From the NCBI GenBank assembly GCA_038040395.1, contig JBBPIJ010000011.1, positions 1 through 64,000 on the forward strand: a stretch of 64,000 nucleotides of DNA, read 5' to 3'. The stretch comes from VAXT01 sp038040395 (GTDB lineage: Bacteria > Actinomycetota > Thermoleophilia > Gaiellales > Gaiellaceae). The notes under the pieces are model-generated. The model did no database searches, was not told where the DNA came from, and saw nothing but the letters and a program-made list of their open reading frames with translations. Positions within the stretch are counted from its first letter, which is position 1; each line of letters starts with the position of its first letter. This document shows positions 22,745-32,800 of this stretch, piece after piece. Position numbers and translations under genes: made by a program.

Positions 22745-23500
22745 GTGAACGCGCTCCGGATCGAACGTGACGGCGCCATCCTTCGGGTCACCCTCGCACG
22801 GCCCGAGCGACGCAACGCCTTTGACGCCGAGCTGATTCGAGAGCTGACCGACGCGTTCAGCGACGTCGGCGGCGCGCGCGCAGTCGTGCTGACCGGCGAC
22901 GGCCCCGCTTTCTGCGCAGGCGCAGACGTCGAGTGGCAGCGCGCCGCAATCGACCTCTCTTACGAGGAGAACGTCGAGGACGCTCTGCGCCTCTACCGCA
23001 TGCTCGAGGCGATCGACGCGTCCCCGGCGCCTGTCGTTGCGGGTATCCAGGGCTACTGCCTCGGCGGCGGCTGCGGCCTGGCCGCCTGCTGCGACATCGC
23101 GATCGCTGCCGAGGACGCGGTCTTCGGCTTCTCCGAGGTCAAGCTCGGAATCGTGGCGGCGGTCATCTCCCCGTTCACACTGGCGAGGATCGGGAGAGGT
23201 TCGGCGCGGCGCTACTTCGTGACAGGAGAGCGCTTCGGGCCCGAGGTCGCGTTGCGCATCGGGCTCGTCAGCGAAGTCGCGCAGGACATCGGAGCAGCGG
23301 TCGAAGCTGTCGTCGACGAGCTGCTGTCGTCAGGACCAGCCGCTGTGCGGGAAGCCAAGCGGCTCGTGCGGCCCGATCCCGGCGACGGCCGAGAGCTCGC
23401 CGAGCTCGCGGCCCGCATGCGAACGAGCGAGGAGGGACAGGCAGGCCTCCGCGCCTTCCTCGACAAGCAACCCGCCCCATGGAGATCCGAAAGCTCCTAG
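22745..23500 (+). CDS. Enoyl-CoA hydratase, methylglutaconyl-CoA hydratase-like
   Basis: 251 residues, GTG start. Crotonase fold: FCAGADVEWQRAA forms the first oxyanion-hole region, GYCLGGGCGLAACCDIAIAA the second, and FGFSEVKLGIVAAVISPFTL carries a catalytic-type glutamate. The AVISPF phrase is characteristic of methylglutaconyl-CoA hydratases (LiuC) rather than generic crotonases. It overlaps the biotin-carboxylase gene by 22 bases, consistent with successive steps of leucine degradation. Confidence 0.85.
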   Translation: MNALRIERDGAILRVTLARPERRNAFDAELIRELTDAFSDVGGARAVVLTGDGPAFCAGADVEWQRAAIDLSYEENVEDALRLYRMLEAIDASPAPVVAGIQGYCLGGGCGLAACCDIAIAAEDAVFGFSEVKLGIVAAVISPFTLARIGRGSARRYFVTGERFGPEVALRIGLVSEVAQDIGAAVEAVVDELLSSGPAAVREAKRLVRPDPGDGRELAELAARMRTSEEGQAGLRAFLDKQPAPWRSESS

Positions 23501-25095
23501 TCGCGAACCGCGGCGAGATCGCGGCTCGCGTTTTTCGCACCTGCCGCGAGAAGGGCATCGCGACGGTCGCAGTCGCCGCACCCGACGACCTCGGCGCGCT
23601 GCACACGCGAGTCGCCGACGAGACCGTCGAGATCGCGGGCTACCTCGCCTCGGAGGAGCACATCCGGGCGGCTGTCCTCGCAGGAGCGGACGCGATCCAT
23701 CCCGGGTACGGGTTCCTCGCGGAGAATCCCGACTTCGCAGAAGCGGTCGAGGCGGCGGGGCTCGTCTTCGTAGGCCCGACGCCCGAGGCGCTTCGCAAGG
23801 GAGGCGACAAGCTCGAGGCGAAGCGGATCGCACAGGAAGCCGGGGTGCCGGTCCTGCCTGCCGGCGAGCCCTCTGAGGTCGGTTTTCCGCTCGTCGTGAA
23901 GGCAACTGCGGGCGGCGGCGGACGCGGCATGCGCGTCGTCCGCGACCCGGCCGAGTTGGACGAGGCGCTGGCCGCGGCCAAGCGCGAGGCAAAGGCTGCC
24001 TTCGGCGACGACACGGTCTTCTGCGAGCGGTTCCTCGAGCGCCCGCGCCACATCGAGATCCAGCTCCTCGCGGACGAGCACGGCACGGTGGTCTCCCTCG
24101 GCGAGCGCGAGTGCTCGATCCAGCGCCGCCACCAGAAGGTTCTCGAGGAATCACCCTCGCCGGCCCTCGACCCCGATCTCCGAGTGCAGATGAGCGAGGC
24201 CGCGGTCGCGTTCGGGCGGGCGATCGGCTACCGCAGCGCAGGCACGGTCGAGTTCATGCTCGACGGGCGCAACTTCTACCTCCTGGAGCTGAACGGCCGG
24301 ATCCAGGTGGAGCACCCGGTGACGGAGCTCGTGACCGGGATCGACCTCGTCCGCGAGCAGCTTCGGGTCGCGGCCGGCGAGGCCCTGGACCTCGAGCCGC
24401 GCTACGAGGGCAACGCCGTCGAGGTGCGCCTCTATGCCGAGGATCCACGCACATTCCTCCCGCAGGCGGGACGGATCGAGCGCCTACGGTTGCCGACCGG
24501 AATCCGGGTCGACGCGGGCGTCGAAGAGGGCGACGAGGTCGGGGTTGCGTACGACCCGATGATCGCCAAGCTGATCGCCCACGGCCCGACGCGCGACGAG
24601 GCCCTGCTCCGGCTCCGAGACGCGCTCGCCGAGACCGAGGTCGGCGGGCTGACCACGAATCTGCCCTTCCTGCGCTGGCTCGTTGCGCATCCGGCCCTGC
24701 GCGCCGGCCGGACCACTACCGCCTTCCTGGCCGAGTACCCGCCGCTCTCGGCGCCCCCGGCGCGGTTGCCGGGCGGCCCGTGGGAGGGCGCCTGGCGCCT
24801 CAACCTCCCGTCCCCGGTGCCGCATTCTCCGCCGGACGTGGACGATGCAGCGCACGCGGCGACAGGAGACGGCGCCGAGCAAAGCGCGCTCACGGCCCCG
24901 ATGCCCGGGACGGTGATCAAAGTCCTGGCCGCGCCAGGCGACCGTGTTTCTCCTCGGCAGACGCTGCTCGTCCTCGAGGCGATGAAGATGGAGACCCCGG
25001 TCGTCTCCCCGTACGAGGCGGTCGTGCGCGCGGTCCACGTCGCAGAAGGCGACCGTGTCGCAGGCGGCGAGCTCCTTGTCGAACTGGAGGACTAA
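23479..25095 (+). CDS. Acyl-CoA carboxylase alpha subunit (biotin carboxylase-BCCP)
   Basis: 538 residues from ATG 23479 (MEIRKLLVANRGEIAARVFR). Biotin carboxylase N domain, then ATP grasp with KATAGGGGRGMRVV, the catalytic EHPVTELVTGIDLVREQ region, the carboxylase C domain, and a C-terminal biotinyl domain with EAMKMETPV, biotin on Lys503. It is shorter than usual methylcrotonyl-CoA carboxylase alpha chains (about 650) because the linker between carboxylase and biotinyl domains is reduced. It probably pairs with the beta subunit at 16255. Confidence 0.92.
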   Translation: MEIRKLLVANRGEIAARVFRTCREKGIATVAVAAPDDLGALHTRVADETVEIAGYLASEEHIRAAVLAGADAIHPGYGFLAENPDFAEAVEAAGLVFVGPTPEALRKGGDKLEAKRIAQEAGVPVLPAGEPSEVGFPLVVKATAGGGGRGMRVVRDPAELDEALAAAKREAKAAFGDDTVFCERFLERPRHIEIQLLADEHGTVVSLGERECSIQRRHQKVLEESPSPALDPDLRVQMSEAAVAFGRAIGYRSAGTVEFMLDGRNFYLLELNGRIQVEHPVTELVTGIDLVREQLRVAAGEALDLEPRYEGNAVEVRLYAEDPRTFLPQAGRIERLRLPTGIRVDAGVEEGDEVGVAYDPMIAKLIAHGPTRDEALLRLRDALAETEVGGLTTNLPFLRWLVAHPALRAGRTTTAFLAEYPPLSAPPARLPGGPWEGAWRLNLPSPVPHSPPDVDDAAHAATGDGAEQSALTAPMPGTVIKVLAAPGDRVSPRQTLLVLEAMKMETPVVSPYEAVVRAVHVAEGDRVAGGELLVELED

Positions 25096-25102
25096 CCCCT
25101 AC

Positions 25103-25405
25103 TCAGAAGAGCTTCTGCAGCTTGAGCGCGGCGCCCATGTCGCCCTCGACCTTTAGCTTGCCGGTCATGTACGCGGTCGTCGGGTTCTGCTCTCCGCTCG
25201 CGATCGCGCTGAAGGTCTCCTTCGAGGTCCGGATCGTGACGTCGGCGTCACCGGGCCCTTCCGTCACGCTGACGGCTCCGTCGGCCACATCGACCTTCCA
25301 CGTCCCGGCGCCCTCGATCTCGAAGAGGAACGAGTTGTTCATCCCGGCGGTCTTGGACGCATCGACGCGGGACTCGAGCGTGTCGAAGAAGTCGCGGGTC
25401 TCCAT
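25103..25405 (-). CDS. SCP2 sterol-transfer-like protein
   Basis: 100 residues. A single SCP2 domain: NNSFLFEIEGAGTWKVDVAD, then DADVTIRTSKETFSAIASGE and YMTGKLKVEGDMGAALKLQK. SCP2 proteins bind acyl-CoA and other lipids in a hydrophobic cleft. It lies convergent to the carboxylase alpha gene at eight bases, and is surrounded by acyl-CoA metabolism genes. Confidence 0.88.
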   Translation of the reverse strand: METRDFFDTLESRVDASKTAGMNNSFLFEIEGAGTWKVDVADGAVSVTEGPGDADVTIRTSKETFSAIASGEQNPTTAYMTGKLKVEGDMGAALKLQKLF

Positions 25406-25428
25406 CGGCCCGCGAGACTAGCAGGGAA

Positions 25429-25692
25429 CTACGCGGCGCTCTGAGCCGCAGCAGGCCTCGGCAGGTAGCGCTCGATCAGCGCGTACGAGAGCTGCCACTG
25501 CGCTCGAGCGATCGCAACTCGGTTCTGCTCGAGTGCGACCGAGCTCGCATCCCTGTGGCGCAGGTCCTGACGCTCGCGCGCGAGGACGCCGAGCTGCTCG
25601 TTGAGCGACTCGACAGTCGGCGACGTGCGCCGACGACGGAAGCGAAGGGGCCGCAGGGTGGTCATAGCCACATTCTGTATCGGCTGATTCAA
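25429..25692 (-). CDS. Small hypothetical protein
   Basis: 87 residues from ATG 25692, or 78 from ATG 25665 (MTTLRPLRFRRRRTSPTVES). A basic N-terminus precedes a helical region (LNEQLGVLARERQDLRHRDA, then LEQNRVAIARAQWQLSYALI). Similar short helical proteins are, in my recollection, common in Gaiellales; function unknown. It is divergent from leucyl aminopeptidase, and the 82-bp gap presumably carries both promoters. Confidence 0.6.
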   Translation of the reverse strand: MNQPIQNVAMTTLRPLRFRRRRTSPTVESLNEQLGVLARERQDLRHRDASSVALEQNRVAIARAQWQLSYALIERYLPRPAAAQSAA

Positions 25693-25774
25693 GGGAAAGT
25701 TAAGGCGAGTTGAAAGTTATGAAAACCTTTCCGCGTCCACGGTAGAAACCCTGTCGGATAGCATCGCGGCCCCG

Positions 25775-27244
25775 ATGAAGGTTGAGGTCTCTCCCGCTTC
25801 AAGCTCATTCCCGGAAGCGGACGTCCTTGCCGTTCCGATAGGCCCGAACGGACCGCCCACCCCGTCCGGCCTCGAGGGGCCTGCACAGCGGATAGCCGAA
25901 GAGGAAAGCGTCGGCGAGAAGGCCGGACGCACGGCCGTCCTCTACTTGGAGGAAGGGCCCCGTCGCATCGTCCTGGTCGGCCTCGGCCCGGCGGACGAGC
26001 TCGACGCGGACGCGCTGCGCACCGCAGCCTCCTCAGTCGCGAAGGAGACCAAGCGTGTCGGCGGCTCGATCGCGTGGCTGCTCGACGACTCGCTCGGCCT
26101 CTCTCACGCCGAGCAGGCTCGCGCAGTGGTCGACGGCCTCCTGCTCGGGACGTATGACCCGGGGCGCTGGAAAGCTGACGCGTCGCCCGACCCGCCGTTC
26201 ACGCGGCTCGTTCTCGTCGGGACGGACGACGACGCCGTGGGCGATGCCGGTGAGCGGGCAGCGACTGTCGCCTCCGCGGCGAATCGCGCCCGGGACCTTG
26301 CCAACACCGGCGCGAACCTGCTGACTCCCGAGCGGCTCGCCGACCGCGCGGTCGAGCTCGCAGGGGAGCACGCGAACCTCACCGCCGAGGCGCTCGGACC
26401 GGACGAAGTGGAAGAGCTCGGAATGGGCGCGTTCTCGGGCGTCGCGCAGGGAAGCCACAACCCGCCGCGCATGATCGTCCTCCGCTACGAGCCGCCTTCG
26501 CCGGCGGGCGAGGTCGTGCTCGGGCTCGTCGGGAAGGCGATCACATTCGACACGGGCGGAATCTCGATCAAGCCGGCGCTCTACATGGAGGACATGAAGG
26601 GCGACATGGCCGGCGGCGCGACGGTGCTCGAGGGGATCGGCGCGATCGCAGAGCTCGGGCTTCCGCTGCGCGTGCTCGCGGTCGTGGCCGCCGCCGAGAA
26701 CGCGGTCGGCGGCGGCGCCTTCAGGCCCGGCGACGTCCTGACGGCGATGAACGGCAAGACGATCGAGGTGACGAACACCGACGCCGAAGGACGCCTGGTG
26801 CTCGCGGACGCGCTCACGCATGCGCGGCAGCTCGGCGCGACTCACCTGCTCGACTTCGCCACTCTCACCGGCGCGATGAACCGCGCGCTCGGCGACCTCT
26901 ACGCCGGGGTCTTCGGGAACGACGATGTATGGCGCGACGAGGTCGTCGCCGCCGGCGAGGCGAGCGGCGATCACGCCTGGCCCTGGCCGATGCACCGCCG
27001 CTATCGCGGCCTGATCGACTCGGCGTTTGCCGACATGAAGAACTCTTCGGTCCGGGGGCAGGCCCAGCCGACCTACGCGGCGTCGTTCCTGGAGGAGTTC
27101 GTCGGCGAGGGCCCCTGGGCACACGTGGATATGGCCGGCACCGGCTTCTACACCTGGGGACGGGACGATTACCTCTGGCAGAAGGGCGGAACCGGTTACG
27201 GCGTCCGCCTGATCGTCGAGCTCGCCGACCGGCTCACGGCGTGA
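25775..27244 (+). CDS. pepA: Leucyl aminopeptidase (M17)
   Basis: 489 residues. An N-terminal macrodomain-like part (to about 160) is followed by the M17 catalytic domain: VGKAITFDTGGISIKP with metal and catalytic residues K254, D259 and K266, MEDMKGDMAGGA (271-282) and NTDAEGRLVLAD with signature 334-340. A cytosolic hexameric metallopeptidase removes N-terminal residues such as leucine. Its stop overlaps the GTG of the acyl-CoA dehydrogenase (GTGA), coupling peptide turnover and branched-chain acid oxidation in one transcript. Confidence 0.95.
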   Translation: MKVEVSPASSSFPEADVLAVPIGPNGPPTPSGLEGPAQRIAEEESVGEKAGRTAVLYLEEGPRRIVLVGLGPADELDADALRTAASSVAKETKRVGGSIAWLLDDSLGLSHAEQARAVVDGLLLGTYDPGRWKADASPDPPFTRLVLVGTDDDAVGDAGERAATVASAANRARDLANTGANLLTPERLADRAVELAGEHANLTAEALGPDEVEELGMGAFSGVAQGSHNPPRMIVLRYEPPSPAGEVVLGLVGKAITFDTGGISIKPALYMEDMKGDMAGGATVLEGIGAIAELGLPLRVLAVVAAAENAVGGGAFRPGDVLTAMNGKTIEVTNTDAEGRLVLADALTHARQLGATHLLDFATLTGAMNRALGDLYAGVFGNDDVWRDEVVAAGEASGDHAWPWPMHRRYRGLIDSAFADMKNSSVRGQAQPTYAASFLEEFVGEGPWAHVDMAGTGFYTWGRDDYLWQKGGTGYGVRLIVELADRLTA

Positions 27245-28374
27245 ACTTCGATCTCACCGAGGAACAGGAGCTCGTCCGGCGCACGGTTCGCGACTTCGCC
27301 GAGCAGAAGGTCGCGCCGGTGGCCGAGGAGCTCGACCGGGAGCACCGCTTCCCCTACGAGCTCGTCGCCGAGCTCGCCGACCTCGGATTGATGGGCATGC
27401 CCATCCCCGAGGAGTACGGAGGCGGCGGCAGCGACACCCTCTCGTACGCGATCGCCGTCGAAGAGCTCACGCGCATCGATTCGTCGGTCGCGATCACCGT
27501 CGCTGCGCACACGTCGCTTGGAACGATGCCGATCTACCTCTATGGGAGCGACGAGCAAAAGCGCGAATGGCTACCGGACCTCGCGGCCGGCAAGAAGCTC
27601 GCCGCCTTCGGGCTCACCGAGCCGGGTGCCGGCTCCGACGCCGCCGCCGCACGGACCCGAGCCGAGCTTCGCGACGGCGAGTGGGTGATCAACGGCTCGA
27701 AGATCTTCATCACGAACGCGGGCACCGACATCTCCGCGTGCGTGACGATCACCGCTCTCACGGGCGAGGACGAGATCTCGAACCTGATCGTCCCGAACAG
27801 CACGCCGGGCTACGAGATCTCGCCGCCGATGGAGAAGCTCGGCTGGCGAGCATCCGACACACGAGAGCTCTCGTTCAAGGACGCTCGGGTGCCCGAGGGG
27901 AACCTCCTGGGCGAGCGCGGTCAGGGTTTTCGCCAGTTCCTCGAGATCCTCGACGGGGGCCGGATCTCGGTCGCCGCGATGGGGGTCGGGCTCGCGCAGG
28001 GCGCGTACGACCTCGCATTCAAGTACGCGAAGGAGCGCGAGCAGTTCGGGAAGCCGATCGCAAGCTTCCAGGCGATCCAGTTCCAGCTCGCGGACATGGC
28101 CGTGGAGATCGAGGCGGGTCGCAACCTCGTCTACAAGGCCGCGTGGCTCAAGGACGAGGGCCGCGAGTTCGCCAAGGAGGCCGCGATGGCGAAGCTCTAC
28201 ACGGGCGAGCTCTCACACCGTGTCGTCAACCAGGCGCTCCAGATCCACGGCGGCTACGGTTTCATGGAGGAGTCGGCGATCTCGCGGCTGTACCGGGACC
28301 AGAAGATCCTCGAGATCGGCGAGGGGACGAACGAAGTCCAGCGGATGGTGATCGCCCGACACCTGGGCCTGTGA
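27241..28374 (+). CDS. Acyl-CoA dehydrogenase, isovaleryl-CoA type likely
   Basis: 377 residues, GTG start overlapping the pepA stop. FAD acyl-CoA dehydrogenase: FGLTEPGAGSDAAAARTRAE in the middle domain, KEREQFGKPIASFQAIQFQL and ALQIHGGYGFMEESAISRLY in the C-terminal domain, with Glu361 in EIGEGTNEVQR as a likely base. It transfers electrons to ETF. Short-chain and isovaleryl dehydrogenases cannot be separated by eye; nearby leucine-pathway genes favour isovaleryl-CoA. Confidence 0.9.
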   Translation: MNFDLTEEQELVRRTVRDFAEQKVAPVAEELDREHRFPYELVAELADLGLMGMPIPEEYGGGGSDTLSYAIAVEELTRIDSSVAITVAAHTSLGTMPIYLYGSDEQKREWLPDLAAGKKLAAFGLTEPGAGSDAAAARTRAELRDGEWVINGSKIFITNAGTDISACVTITALTGEDEISNLIVPNSTPGYEISPPMEKLGWRASDTRELSFKDARVPEGNLLGERGQGFRQFLEILDGGRISVAAMGVGLAQGAYDLAFKYAKEREQFGKPIASFQAIQFQLADMAVEIEAGRNLVYKAAWLKDEGREFAKEAAMAKLYTGELSHRVVNQALQIHGGYGFMEESAISRLYRDQKILEIGEGTNEVQRMVIARHLGL

Positions 28375-28426
28375 TCCTGAGGGAACCCCTGGGATCCCGC
28401 CAAGGCCCCTGTTAGGCTTTCTTTTC

Positions 28427-29773
28427 GTGCAGTTCCGGCAGTTCGTCAATGACGATCTCGGCTGCGCGTCCTACCTGATCGGCGACGAGTCCTCGGGTGA
28501 GGCCGTGGTCGTCGATCCCGCCTACGCGATCGAGCAGTACCTCGAGGAGGCCGAGAAGCGGCACGTTCGCATCACGCGTGTTCTCGAGACTCACACGCAC
28601 GCGGATCATGTCTCCGGACACGGGCGCTTCGCTCTCGAGCACGGCGCGACCGTCTTCGTGCACCCCGCCGCCGAGCCCGAGTATCCCTTCGAGCCGCTCG
28701 CTGACGGGCAGGAGATCTCCCTCGGCGAGGTCACGATCCGCGTGCTCCACACGCCTGGGCACCGACCGGAGCACTGCTGCTTCGCCGTCGTGGACGGTTC
28801 GCGCGCCGACGAGCCCTGGCTCGTCATCACCGGCGATTCCCTGCTGATCGGAGATGCGGCCCGTCCGGATCTCGCCTCAGAGGCGATCGAGGGCTCACGC
28901 GGGCTCTTCGGGAGCTTGCAGCGACTCCTCGAGTTACCGGACGGCGTCGAGCTCTACCCAGGGCACGTCGCGGGGTCGCTCTGCGGCGCGGGCATGAGCT
29001 CGAAAGCCTCGTCCACGATCGGCTTCGAGCGGCGCTTCAACCGCGCGCTCGAGCTCGTCGGCCACGGCGAGGAGGAATTCGTCCAGGACCGCGCCAACTC
29101 GTCGGCGCCTCGCCCGCCCAACATGGACCGGATCGTCTCGCTCAACCGCGGGCCGTTCATCGGTGCGCAGCAGCCGCTCGGATCGGTCCAGTCCGCCGAC
29201 GGCGCCGTCGTGCTGGACGTCCGTACCGCGCGCGAGTTCTCGGCCGGTCATCTCCCCGGCGCGTTCAGCGTCCCGGTCTCGGGCTCCTCCTTCGCAACCA
29301 AGGCCGCGTTCGTCCTCACCGCCGACGAGCCGGTCTCCATCTACGCCTCGGCCGCGGAGGACGCCGAGCAGGCCGCGCAGAGCCTGCGCTCGGTCGGCCT
29401 GTTCGAGCTTCGCGGCGTCCTGGCTCAGGCCGAGGAGAGCGAAAAACTGGAGTCGGTCGAGATCGAGGACCTTGACCGGCTGCTCGCCGAAGGGACGGTC
29501 GAAGTGCTCGACGTCCGCGAGGCCTCAGAACGCGACGAAGGCTATATCGACGGCACGCGGCACCTGCCCTACCGGCTCGTCCGCGCCTGCGTCGACGACC
29601 TCCGAAGCGAGCGGCCGGTGATCACGATCTGCTCTAGCGGTACGCGGGCGGTAATCGCGGCGAGCGTCCTCGCGGCGAACGGCATCGAGGCTCACCCGGT
29701 CGTCGGCGGAGGCGTCGAGGACTGGGTCGAGCGCGGCGGCAAGACGGTGCAGTTCCGCCGCTGCGGCAGTTAA
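28427..29773 (+). CDS. ETHE1-like MBL-fold protein with two rhodanese domains
   Basis: 448 residues, GTG start. A metallo-beta-lactamase domain (1-245) with HTHADH (56-61) and HTPGHRPEHC is of the persulfide dioxygenase/ETHE1 type. Two rhodanese domains follow. The first (about 265-350) has ISIY-like sequence (PVSIYASAAEDAEQ) with no cysteine at the active-site loop, so it is probably inert. The second (355-448) has Cys402 in ITICSSGTRA and should be active. A role in oxidation of sulfane sulfur (glutathione persulfide) is inferred from family. Confidence 0.85.
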   Translation: MQFRQFVNDDLGCASYLIGDESSGEAVVVDPAYAIEQYLEEAEKRHVRITRVLETHTHADHVSGHGRFALEHGATVFVHPAAEPEYPFEPLADGQEISLGEVTIRVLHTPGHRPEHCCFAVVDGSRADEPWLVITGDSLLIGDAARPDLASEAIEGSRGLFGSLQRLLELPDGVELYPGHVAGSLCGAGMSSKASSTIGFERRFNRALELVGHGEEEFVQDRANSSAPRPPNMDRIVSLNRGPFIGAQQPLGSVQSADGAVVLDVRTAREFSAGHLPGAFSVPVSGSSFATKAAFVLTADEPVSIYASAAEDAEQAAQSLRSVGLFELRGVLAQAEESEKLESVEIEDLDRLLAEGTVEVLDVREASERDEGYIDGTRHLPYRLVRACVDDLRSERPVITICSSGTRAVIAASVLAANGIEAHPVVGGGVEDWVERGGKTVQFRRCGS

Positions 29774-29781
29774 ACGGCCGC

Positions 29782-29796
29782 GCCGGCAAAGCCGGC
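29782..29796. terminator. Hairpin between convergent genes
   Basis: GCCGGC (29782-29787) and GCCGGC (29791-29796) form a perfect stem around AAA. A second palindromic GGCGCC pair follows at about 29813-29833. No T run is present. It lies in the 58-base gap between converging transcripts. Confidence 0.45.
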
Positions 29797-29831
29797 ACAG
29801 CCTCCTCTGGTCGGCGCCGCCGAGTCGGCGC

Positions 29832-32800
29832 CTAGGCGGACTCGGCGAGCAGCGCCTCGCCCTCGCGCACGTAGGCCGTGGCGCCCACCGAGCGCCAGAA
29901 CTGGAGCGCGCGCGCGAGCTCGGCGTCGGCCTGCGCGCGGCGACCGTCCTGAACAAGAGCCTCCGCCCCGCGCAAACGCGCGTATGCCTCCTCGGGCAGA
30001 GCTCCTATCCCTGCGTACACATCGGCGGCGCGTCGAAAGTCGCGCGAAACGTACGCAGTGGCGGCCGTCAGCCAGGGGGTCATCAGCGTCGTTCGCGCCG
30101 CGGCTTCGAGGAACTCTCCTTCCCGGCCGATGAGTGAGGCGACGACAGCGAGATTGAGCGCCCAGTCGATCTGCTGGGAGCCGGTAAACCCGCGGGCTTG
30201 CTCAGACAGAAGCTCGCCGGCGAGATCCTCGGCTCGGCGCTCGTCAGTGGCAGCAAACGCACGGGCGCCGAAGGCGAGCGCGGGCCAGACGACCTGGGGG
30301 TCCTTCCCGATCCGTGCGCGCTCGATCGCCCGCTCAGCGTCCGCCTGGGCTCCCTTCACGTCCGCACGCGCCAGGCGCATGCGGCCACGTAGGCACCGGC
30401 TGGGAGTCTCCATCCAGAACCCGGTTTCCTCGAAGTCGGCGATCAGCTCGTCGAGCTGCTGAAAAGCCTCGCGCCAGTGTCCGCCGAAGTAGAGCGGCCA
30501 GGCCGCCTCAGCCGTCAACCAGCGAATCGGCTCCCAGAGACCGAAGCGCTCCGCCAGTTTGAGCCCCTCGGCGACCATCTCAGACGAACGCTCGAGCTGG
30601 CCCAGATTCGCCAGCATGGAGGCGAGGTTTCCGTACGAGCGCGTGGCTTCCGGGGAATTGATCGCGACCGCGATTGCGACGCTCTGCTCGAGGTCTTCCA
30701 GCCCTCCGGCGTCGCCAAGCCCCGTACGGGCGGTGCCGATGTTGTTGAGCGCGTGCGCGCGAAGCTCGTCGAGGCCAAGCTGCTCCGCCATCTCGAGCGC
30801 CTCCTTGCCGATTCGAATCGCCTCGGCGAACTCGTCGGCGAGCATCAAAAACCGCGAAACGTTGCTGAGGACATAGGCCTTCGACTCCGAGCTCGCGGCG
30901 TCAGCGATAAGGCTCTCAGCTGCTCCTAACCGCTCGAACGAGCGGTCTCGCTGGCCCTGAAGCCAGAAGGCTTCGGCGAGCAGCGCTTCTGCTTCGGCGG
31001 CCCTTTCGATGTCACCGGCCGCGAGGAGTGCATCCCGCGCTTCGACAAGGACCTCGACCCCGCTCATGACCTCGGTCATGAGCAAAATACGGCCGTACGC
31101 GAAGAGCAGTTGAGGACGATCCGCCTCTTCGGCCGGCCAGAGCTCGATCGCCGCCTGATAGAACCGGCGCGCAGCCGGATATGCGCTGAGCGCGTACGCT
31201 CGGTCTCCGGCCTCGCGCAGCGCCAGCCGAGCCCGCTCGGAGAGGACCGCGGTCTTAGCTCCGCCAGCGGATGCGAACTCGAGGGCGGTCAGGTAGTGAT
31301 GCGCGAGCATCTCCGCGTGATCGGAGGACCGACCCAGCGCCTCGATCCATTCCGCGGCAGCCTGATGCTTCGCTGCGCGGCTCGCCCGTGGGATCTGCGC
31401 GTACGCGACGTCGCGGACGAGTAAGTGTTGGAAGGCGTACTCGGTCTCGTCCCCGACCGAGGAGCGGCGCTCGCGACGGATGAACTCTTTCCGCTCGAGC
31501 CGGTGCAGTAGGTCCTCGGCAGCGAATCGCTCCAACCCGCCAATCTGGGCCGCAGCGCCGAGCCAGAAGACCTTGCCGATCACAGCCATGTCCTGGAGGA
31601 GCGCCTTTTCCTGGTCGGGAAGCGCATCCAGCCGGGCAGCGACGATCCCCTGTACGGATTCGGGCAGCGGCAGCTCTTCGCCGACCGAGAGTAGATCGCG
31701 ATCGGCAACCATCCGGACGAATTCCTCTGCGTACAGGGGGTTGCCGCCGGCGCGCTGGAGCAGGGCGGACTGGGTCTCGGCCGGCAGGACCGAACGCTCG
31801 AGCAGCGCCGCAAGGAGACGAGCGGTCTGTTCGTCGTCGAGAGGCGGCAGGGAGAGCGTGACGGCGTTCGGCTTCCCGCCGCCCCAGCCCGGGCGCCGCG
31901 TGAGCAGCTCGGGGCGAGCGGTACAGACGGCGAGGATCGCCACGCCGCTGGCCCACTCGACCAAATGGTCGACAAAGTCAAGTAGACCCTCGTCCGCCCA
32001 ATGGAGATCCTCGAACACGAGGACGAGCGGACGATCCTCGGCGATCGCCTCGAAGAACCGCCTCCACGCCGCAAACGCCTCGACACGATGATCGCCATGT
32101 GTCTCCTGATCGGTTCCGAGTCCAAGGAGGGGGCGCAGGTGTCCCTGAACCCAGTTCGCATCTCCATCGGCGAGGAGGTCGCCGACACTTCGCTCCAGCT
32201 TGCTTCCGGCCTCGTCGGGCGAATCGGTCTCCAGGATCCCGACGTGAGCCTTCACCATCTCGCCCAAGGCCCAGAAGGAGATGCCCTCGCCGTAGGGGAG
32301 CGAGCGGCCCTGGCGCCAGTGGATGAGGTCCGGGTCGGCCGCGACGTGGTTGAAAAGCTCGAAGACGAGCCGACTCTTACCGATGCCCGGGACGCCCACG
32401 ATCGTGACGAGTTGTGGTGTGCGCTCGTCGCGTGCGCGCGCGAGCGAGGCGGCGAGACCTTCGAGCTCGCGCTCGCGGCCGATCAGGAGGGCTCGAGGCG
32501 CTTGCACCGTGTCGACCCCGAAGCGAGAGCGCGCGTCCCGGGCTTCCCACACGGAAACCGGTTCCGCCTTCCCTTTCGCGGAGACCGGGGCATGCTCCTC
32601 GTAGACAATCGCGGGCTCGGTTGCGCGGTACGTGGTCTCGTCGACGAGGATCCCGTTGACCGGCGCGGCTGCCTGGAGCCTCGCTGCTGTGTTGACGACG
32701 TCCCCTGATGCCATCCCCTCACCTTCGCTCGGTCGCGCACTCAGGTTGATGAGCGCCTCACCCGTCGTGACAGCCACCCGCAGCTCGAGCTCTCCCTCCT

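Noticed and set aside
26033..27124. 363-codon open frame opposite pepA
   Set aside because: Antisense to the M17 catalytic domain and without any motif.
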